Part shown: positions 57,101 through 64,000 of the stretch, piece after piece
How positions within the stretch are numbered: position 1 is the first letter of the stretch
Layout of the letters: each line of letters begins with the position of its first letter
Assembly (NCBI GenBank): GCA_015680685.1
Contig: MNCI01001451.1
Span: 362,723 to 426,722, forward strand
Length of the DNA: 64,000 nucleotides
Source of the DNA: Gnetum montanum
Lineage: Eukaryota > Streptophyta > Gnetopsida > Gnetales > Gnetaceae
Direction: 5' to 3'
Translations under genes and position numbers: made by a program
Notes under the pieces: generated by a model
What the model was told of the DNA's origin: nothing
The model's input: the letters and a program-made list of their open reading frames with translations, nothing else
Databases searched by the model: none

Positions 57101-60062
57101 AACTTTTTTTTGCTTCTTCTTCATTGTCATAGAAGGTTCTTCTTTTATTTAGTTGTTGGTCTTATTTGGAAATCTTTTCTTCAAATCTTAATCTCACTCT
57201 TTTATGTATATCTACTACACACACTATCTTCTTCATCATGGTGTCTTATATCCTTATGATATGGTTATGACTCTTCATAATTGAAGGATGTGTCCTTATG
57301 AAGTGTCTCAAACTCCTTTATTAACTGTCATGTCTTTCTTAGCTTGATTACAAAACTAATGATTGTACCTTCATTCGTGCTTAAGGTTTAACATAATTTA
57401 ATGGCATGCATGTATTTATTTTTCTTTAAAACAGTGTAGGTTTTCATGTTGCTGGCAATCCAGAGTAATGAGAATGCTGTTGTCATTGACATGTTTCACC
57501 ATGGAAGAAGTTGACAGCAACAGGCCTGTGGTAGTAGTGGGTGAAATGATAAAATCATGTTGCCAGTACCATTACAATGATTAGCTTTGTGTCCCAGCAC
57601 ACATCCAGAAACAATAAAAATATAGACAATATTAGAGTATATCTACGATGAGCATGTCCAATCATTAGCTTCTTATGAAGATACGTAACCCATGCAAGAA
57701 CTATTTCTAATAGTTTTACCTGAAAGGTTATCAAAAGTCAAAGATCGTGAATTATTAAGTCATGATGGTTTGAAAAGGATTTAAAGTGTGAATCCAATAA
57801 CCAATGAGGGACATGAATTAAGAAAATGGATCCATAAGAAGACTTAATGATAAGTGGAGCACAAAAGAAGGTTAACCATGAATTGCCAAGACAGCAGAAG
57901 CAGACATGTGCTGACTGACAAATGTTATCAGAGTTTATGGAGTGTAGCTCTGACTCAATTCATGAACTACGACTTTAACAGCTAGGAGTCAGGATGACTA
58001 TTAAGCTGCAATCCGAAACAAGTTGGCAAATGGAGACAAAAAGAAGGTATTCAAAAGAGCCAAATCAAACACGTAGGACCAACGTGAAAAATCTTTGCCG
58101 TAGAGCATTTGTGAGCTAAAGTTTCACGAAGGATGTTCAAAACCCATTTAAGAAATATTAGTTGTATTATGTTAACTTTTGTGAATTCCTAAACTTGATC
58201 TTGGTATATTAAAGTTGCCATTAAGATGTAAAACCAAATTTTAACAGACAAGTTTGTTCTGATATGAGTTTTAGACTGGATAAATTTTTAGTGAGAATTT
58301 TCAAAGCTTTTAGGTTAAATAAAAAAAAAAAAACTGAGAATTTGGGAAGACATAAAACCGCAAACTCAATGGACAAAGAATACCCAGAAGCTTCTAAGTA
58401 GATTCTCAATCCTATAGTTTTAATTGATTGTAATTATCCTGATTTTCTGAAGACTTTTTGGATGACTAAAGTTAAAATGACAGAAAATGAATTTTGTATA
58501 CCAAGGATGACAGGATATTATCATCTTTTTGTCAACAAAAATTAATTCAGCCTGATTTTATGCACGTCAATTCTTAATGAAATGAAAAATTGTCAAATCA
58601 AGGGGATATATTTAGAATTGAGTGAAGAAGAGGCAACGAGTGAGGTCTTCATTCTTCTACCTGACCATGAAAGGTTTCTGATTTATATGCAGCTAATCAT
58701 TCATATATTTGCTTTTGAATGAAATTAAAAGGAGGGATAAAAGATAGGCTATTGAGCTATACACTGGCATTAAGGGAAGCGGGAAGAGATTCCATTGTTG
58801 TAATCCCCTAACAATGAAGACACAATGCCTTTTATTCAAGTGGCTCTCCAAACAGGGGTTAGAACAGTAAGGCATCAAAGGTGGATTTTCTAGGGTTCTT
58901 AACACTACAAAAGGGATTCAATTCACTTTGCATGCAATTTAACAAATATTAAGAGATAGTCAAAGTAAGGCACCAAAGTGACCTTTGTGTGAACTCTTGA
59001 ATTTTGAAAAGGAAGACAAGCAGGAGATTTGGCACTTAACGAGTCCAAGCAAGAGATGTGACAAGCAAAGAATATGGAATCTATGGAAGACCAACTTCAG
59101 TTCCAGGCAGTATTACCACTTTGGTTAATTTCAATGAACTGATATTATGCTTATTAGAAGACAACAATTTTCTTAGTTCCTGGACTTCTTTATTCATTTG
59201 CCATACAAACACAAGCAGAATTTTCATTTATTTACACAATGCTTCTTGCTATGGACACTTAACTGTTTGGATGTCATGATATTTTATTTGTCAATACCCT
59301 TGTTCCTAGTGAATAATGATGAGAGAAAGACTTTCCTATACTCATATTATGCAGTTGTTCAGTTTTTCTTGTTATTTCTAATTATTAGTTGCAGGTTATC
59401 TTAAAAACTTGACTATTGCTATGCAATCTAGTTTTGATGGAATATGTATTTTTTTGAACTCGTAATGGCAGATAACATGATCCATGATATCTTTAGATAT
59501 AGAACAATATTTCATGTTTTCTTTAATTGTTTGAGATATTAATTTAAAATGACTGACAAGCCTGAGAACATTTCGTCATCCTTACATTGTCTGTTGTATT
59601 CTCTTTTACCTTGAGATTGACATTTTTAGCCTCTGTGGGGCCGTTGTAAACATATCATATTTTACTGTTTACCTGCACATGCATTTGAGTGGACCAAATT
59701 GGTATATCTCTACATGAACTAAAGATATAAAAAACGTGCTATATGCAGATTTGTCTTTATGGCTCTGCCTACTTGGTATTGTAGCTGAGTGTTTCCTTAT
59801 TTGTGTGGAAGGTTGGACCACTGCTTGTTTATTATAAAATACCATTCCAACGCACTCTACTGGTAAGTGTTTTTATTTTCTTTTAAATTTTCATTTCAGT
59901 TTTTATTTTTCGAATGTGAATACTGTTCAAATTATTTCTTGCTTCTCATTTTGTTGTTTGTAATGGGTCTCACTTTTTTGCTTTGTAGATGTTTGATACC
60001 ATGGAGTTGCCATGTGGAGTGCTAAGGTTACGTCCAAGGGGTGGGCATGGACGGCATATGGG
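54162..60062 (+). CDS. Organelle-type peptidyl-tRNA hydrolase (Pth family), partial, five exons
   Basis: Exons: 54162-54368, 54502-54586, 54815-54882, 59812-59862 and 59989-60062, joining in frame. The enzyme releases tRNA from stalled peptidyl-tRNA. About 45 N-terminal residues are basic and Ser/Cys-rich, like an organelle transit peptide. The Pth core follows: [46 protein letters not shown] and ELPCGVLRL, then GGHG. By E. coli numbering Asn10, His20, Asn68 and Asp93 are kept. Asn114 is replaced by Met (GRHMG) and the His before Asp93 by Phe. Intron 2 has a GC donor. Intron 3 is 4.9 kb. The last exon ends in GG|GTACAA. The C-terminal part (roughly a third of the enzyme) is not in the window and may lie beyond 64000. 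The two changed residues allow a non-catalytic or decaying copy. Confidence 0.82.
54587..54814 (+). other. GC-AG intron in the peptidyl-tRNA hydrolase gene
   Basis: The donor reads GGAAAAG|GCAATT and the acceptor TGTTACAG|GAAAC. Joining gives [11 protein letters not shown] without gap or frame change, matching the conserved core of the family. No GT donor nearby gives the same protein. GC-AG introns are a small established class in plants. Confidence 0.7.
55380..56350 (-). repeat. LTR-like repeat inside intron 3 with a duplicated TATA region
   Basis: The region carries 'cacagagagttatgtggttt', a phrase like one common in plant copia LTRs. A 68-bp tandem duplication lies at 55834-55901 and 55902-55968. 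Each copy holds, on the minus strand, CATAAATAG, so the duplicated unit carries the presumed TATA box. Ends and primer site were not found; a solo LTR on the minus strand is my reading. Confidence 0.4.
56351..59811. other. Rest of intron 3, no recognisable feature
   Basis: Several 60- to 73-codon frames occur but none has a motif. I see no exon that would fit the Pth family between its residues Ala (54882) and Val (59812), which are adjacent in relatives. The stretch is probably intron with old repeats. Confidence 0.45.
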
Positions 60063-60224
60063 GTACAAAATTTCAAAGACTGAATGTCTTTTCATTCTTT
60101 CTTCATAAGATGCTTTTTAAAGGCTGTTTACCTTACTGAAATAAGCTTCCAAAGTTTCATGGAATTTTTTGAAAGTGTACTTTTCCATTTTATTTTCAAC
60201 AATGCATTTGCAAGCAAATCATAC

Positions 60225-60310
60225 TTGGTTAGAGAATGTGGATTGGGGTATGCAAGTCCCAGGTTCGATTCCAAGGGTTACGCTGAGACACGTGCCACTT
60301 GGGGGCACAG
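60225..60310 (+). repeat. tRNA-derived SINE-like head
   Basis: 'ggttagagaatgtgg' resembles a pol III A box and GGTTCGATTCC at 60261-60271 is a perfect B box, about 35 bases apart. The stretch cannot fold as a full tRNA by eye and lies in the intron after exon 5. Its pairing with the repeat at 60690-61045 is unproven. Confidence 0.45.
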
Positions 60311-60689
60311 TATAAATATACATTCAGGAACTATGGCACCAGCTAAACAGCCAGCCATAGTATGTCCTTAGTCAATTCATCCACTTACTATACACATGAA
60401 TGTCAAGTGTTACATATATGCTTTATCATTGCACCTAGAAATGGTGGCTGAAGTTAAAATATGTAGAATACAATCAGAGCATTGAAAATTGTTATTGTTT
60501 TATGGTTGATAACCATATGCAAGCTTTTGGATGCTTTGTGAGCTCTTCGTTGACATTTTGATGTACATTTTCTTTTCCAGCTAATGATATCCAGACCTTT
60601 TCTTTCAAGGAAAAAAATTCTTGACCCAATCACCAAACATTAAAATGTAATTTTTTTTTCAGAATTTGCATTGTATTTAAATTTGTAGG

Positions 60690-61045
60690 CATTAACTCTG
60701 CCAATGCTAGTCCCAAGCCTGGATACATAAGGAGGAGGGTTAGTTTTAGGTTGGCAGTTGCGTAAAATCATGTTGAATCTCATGGATGAGTTCTTTTTCA
60801 GATTTTGTAGATGCTAGGGCATTCCCTAGATGCAATGCGTGGTAGTCATAGAGCCTAGTTGCTGTGGAAAATGGGTAAGGGCTTGTGAGAGTATCCTCCA
60901 GATTTAAATGATTAAAGATAATATGAAGAACTTGCAAATAAACAAAGATCTAGTTCTTCATAGAGGTGAATGGTGAAAAAAACCTTATGTATTGGACCTC
61001 ATTTTGTTGGGACAAGGCTAGGATGATGATGATGATTAAAATTTG
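60690..61045. repeat. Composite plant interspersed repeat, includes SINE-like copy 3
   Basis: The left part reads 'gctagtcccaagcctggata' and 'aggaggagggtta', followed by 'gctagggcattccctagatgcaatgcg', phrases that recur widely in plant genomes. The right end (60950-61045) is, inverted, the same repeat as at 16285 and 26545: 'cttcatagaggtgaatgg', then 'ttgttgggacaaggctagg' and GATGATGATGAT. Confidence 0.5.
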
Positions 61046-61832
61046 TAGTTTTTGAAAAAAAATAACATGGATTAGGGAGCTGTAGATCTCATTCAATTTT
61101 TTTAAATCTCTGTAAATTTCCAATTTTAGAATAGCAAAAACACTCCATATTGTCAAAAAATCTTTCAAACTTCAATGCAAGTTTGCATTGTCTAGAGCTT
61201 TTTTGACCATTCCAATGAAACATGGATGGCAAGAATCCACAAATCTTGATTTTAGATCCAAATCTTTTCTTATATCTTTTCTAATCTGAAAAATGAGCTA
61301 TGCCTTCATTCCTTTCTTTTTTCTTTCTTGTTTTTTTAAATAGTTGTTGACCATTTGAAAAGAAAATTAAACCAAAGAAAATATGATGTCTGAGGCACAA
61401 CTAAAATAGTCTTGGAATCTTAGAAATCAACCAAGAGATATGATACTTAGCATTGAACTTTTAATTTCATTTTATTAGTCTGTTTTAATTCAGTGAAAAC
61501 TGTTAAACTGCTTTTTTTTTTTTGGAAATTTACTCTCTTGCTCTCTTACTCTATTTTGATAGTTTTGTTTTTATGGTTGGTCAAAAACCAAGGCACAACA
61601 TGTAGAAAATGCTGCTTCATTGTGCTATTTTTGATGATTTGTTTACCAGTTATAAACCAAACTCTCTACCTATTAAGTTAAGGTTCACTTACTAGATTGC
61701 CCATAGAATGTATTATTTATAAAAATTGGAATATGGTATTTTCAGCAGATTTGATTTTTCTCTTTTCGATATTTCTCCAGCAGATCTAATTTAATTAGAA
61801 TTCCCTAATATTGCTCTCAACTTTTTCAACCA

Positions 61833-62904
61833 ATGTTAAAATTTTTGCTTTTCTTTATCAATGTGGAAATTTCTATTGATTCTCGAAATGCAGATTTACA
61901 AGCTAGTAAGAAAGAAGTTGGGATGTTTTCTTTTAGTGATTTTGATGCAACTAAGACACTTGATTTTGTTCTTCTTGATGATGTATATGAGTCATTCGTT
62001 GTTGATCTTTCATCACAATATGTGTTCATTCGAATCTTGGGTTACATGCCTCATAATCAAAGTGTTGTTTTACAATTAAATGATGCAATGAAGAAACATG
62101 ACATTTAAGTTCTTCATGCTAGGTATTATTCTTGTTTTTTTTGCTTATTGAGTTAGGCAATGCTGCAATGGTGCAACATGCCTTAGATATAGGGTCTTTT
62201 ATTTATAAGCATACAATGTTGATCATTTGTAAATGGGCTCTAGTTTTTGATGTCCAATCTGAAGAATATTCTAAAGCTCCATGTTTTGTTGAGTTATATA
62301 ATCTTCTGTTGATTTTTCAAAAAAGCTAAGTAAGAAATTGTTAGTTTTCTTGGTCACACTAAGCATATGAAGTCTATTTCTATAACTTTTGGGTTTCATA
62401 GATGTTTTTTTTATTAAAATCAATTTTCTCAATCATAAAAAAGAATTAGTATTATAAGTAGGAGGAAATACCTATATTCAACCAATTACATATTCTAATC
62501 TTGCTAATTCTTGCAACTTTTGACATCATAAAGGACATTTGTGTAATGCTTGTCATTTTTGCTCAAGAAAAAGGTTTCTAAAGAAAAGAAAAAATATGTT
62601 TGAAGATAGCAAAAAATAATATAAAGTTGAAGATATGAAAAATCAAGTTAATGTCAATGATAAGAAAGATCAGGCCACGATTTGGCAGTGAGAGATTTGC
62701 TTGTTAAAGGCTCTTCCCATCGGGTTGGGGAGATTCCTTCTCTTGGGAGTTGGGTCACTACTCTTAAGGGTTCTTCCACTCCCATTGGAGCCGGTTAAGA
62801 GGAAAATCCTCAAGGATAATAATGATAGCTTTAAGGTTTGCCTAGAAGCAAGGAAGGCTAGTAGGCCGAGCTTACAAGATCTCCATATTAAGGAAACGAA
62901 GTAA
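61833..62904 (+). pseudogene. LINE ORF1 (RNA-binding gag-like protein), degenerate
   Basis: Broken frames include a CKWALVFDVQSEEYSKAP block followed by a Leu-Tyr-Asn-Leu block (62230-62325), which corresponds to the W..FD...E...P..V.L..LP signature of plant L1-type ORF1 proteins. A basic tail lies at 62790-62900. Frame changes and stops are frequent. Its position just before an endonuclease-like ORF2 supports the call. Confidence 0.5.
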
Positions 62905-62969
62905 GAGCTGGATTTAGGTATTCAAGGGACCCTCTAGGGAGTCTACAAAAAATGGTCTATTAGTAGACT

Positions 62970-64000
62970 ATGAAGATTCTCTCTTGGAATTGCAAGGGGT
63001 AGGGTACTCCCTATAAAAGAAATACCCTGAGGGATTTAGTTAGGTGGCAAGGTTGTGAGATTGTCTATTTGTAAGAGACCAAACTTCAAGCAATTTAGAG
63101 AGACCTCTTGCAGTGGCCAGGGTGGGTACTACTTTTTGTCGATTGTAGGGGATGGTTGGGTGGACTTGTGACTTTCTCCAGGGTCTCGATAGATTCTCTT
63201 GTGTAGCTCGAATTGCAGCATCACCACTTATCTTCTAGTTCAAGGCATTTGGCTCACAAATCTCTATGGTCCTCAATGTTGGACTGATCGTATCCATGAG
63301 TTATTTCAAATTACTGCTAAGATCCCTAACCATAATGCATGGATCTTGATTGGTGGCTTTAATTAGAGATTGTATGATTGGGAGAAACTAGGATGGGAAT
63401 GCATAGAGCCTTTGGGAAGCCAAGAATTTTTTAAAGTTTCTCCATTATTTTGGTTTAGTTGATTCAAAAATACAAGAGTACTAATTTCCATGGAGCAATA
63501 GGGGGAAAGGATTAGACTGGGTTCTATCTAGAATCAACTGGGTTTGGGTTAGCTTAGTGTTGGTTCTTAGCAAATGCATCTTAGTCATAGCTCAGGAGCA
63601 ATGGACCTCTGATCATAGTGTTATTATGTTCTTTTTAGGACATGGTTTGCATTGCTCCCCCACACTTTTGCTTTGAGAGAACTTGGCTTAGAAAGAGATG
63701 TTTGTGGAAGTTGGTGGAGGATATATGGATCTCTTATCCCAATCAGGAGGATCCTCAAGACTTCTTAAAACAAGGCCTACAATTGCTTAAGCAAGGGATT
63801 AGGAAGTTTGCTAAGGTAGATAAATACTCTTTTAAGGTTTTTAAAGAAGAATTGCAAAAGAAATTGCAATATGTGTAGGAGCAACAAGAAAAGGGTGAAG
63901 CTTTGGAGTAAGAGGAACATGACAATTTGGCATAGCTTCAGTAGCTTATGATAGAGGAGGCCTATTGGAAAGAAAGATCACACACTAAATGGTTGAAGGA
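62970..64000 (+). pseudogene. LINE ORF2, endonuclease domain, degenerate and cut by the window end
   Basis: The ATG at 62970 starts MKILSWNCKG, the standard opening of the plant L1 endonuclease. It is followed by a LRDLV segment and ETKL, where the preceding Gln codon is now a stop. The GDFN motif near 63350 reads GGFN, losing the metal-binding Asp. SDH near 63612 is kept. At 63640-64000 the linker toward RT continues and ends in a TKWLKE segment at the edge. Frameshifts occur between these motifs. RT itself would lie beyond 64000. Confidence 0.75.

Noticed and set aside
60225-60310. A functional tRNA gene
   Set aside because: A and B boxes are present, but I could not form an acceptor stem or a proper anticodon arm. 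A SINE head fits better.

Overview
The window looks like nuclear DNA of a seed plant with a large, repeat-rich genome. It is AT-rich, host exons are short and lie in introns from about 130 bp to about 5 kb, and most of the DNA is decayed, nested retroelements. A gymnosperm would fit, but nothing here proves it.

Layout. (1) 1-1873: AT-rich relic sequence. (2) 1874-15130: a complete but dead Ty3/gypsy element (element 1) of 13.3 kb. It has two LTRs, a decayed tRNA-Asp-type primer site, gag, protease, RT/RNase H and integrase. After pol comes a large third open frame (ORF3) preceded by a promoter-like block and an apparent leader intron. (3) 15131-25900: relic DNA, a TATA-bearing LTR-like block near 18.5 kb and several short tandem duplications. 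(4) 26073-31560: host genes. Five exons of a plant CENP-O kinetochore gene lie on the plus strand, followed by an intact single-exon PWP1 WD40 gene on the minus strand. (5) 33185-46647: a truncated gypsy LTR abuts a Ty1/copia, Sirevirus-like element without visible pol (element 3). That element was split by a younger minus-strand gypsy element (element 2, 36429-43356), which keeps gag and protease but has lost RT and integrase. (6) About 46745-50560: a minus-strand gypsy relic (element 4) with a second, divergent ORF3. (7) 52292-52992: a TRIM (miniature LTR element) with both LTRs and a primer site. (8) 53480-60062: 5' exons of an organelle-type peptidyl-tRNA hydrolase gene, one intron of GC-AG type, carrying repeats in a 4.9-kb intron. 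(9) 61833-64000: the 5' part of a dead LINE, cut by the window edge.

Only PWP1 (ribosome biogenesis) is complete. CENP-O (kinetochore) and peptidyl-tRNA hydrolase (recycling of stalled peptidyl-tRNA in organelles) are partial, and the three show no functional link.

The most interesting signal is ORF3. In element 1 it stays in one frame for 933 codons apart from in-frame stops. Its ATG directly follows a splice acceptor in both element 1 and element 4. A related-looking frame sits after gag in the copia-like element. Together these suggest a separately expressed protein in the env position. All percentages and alignments are by eye.
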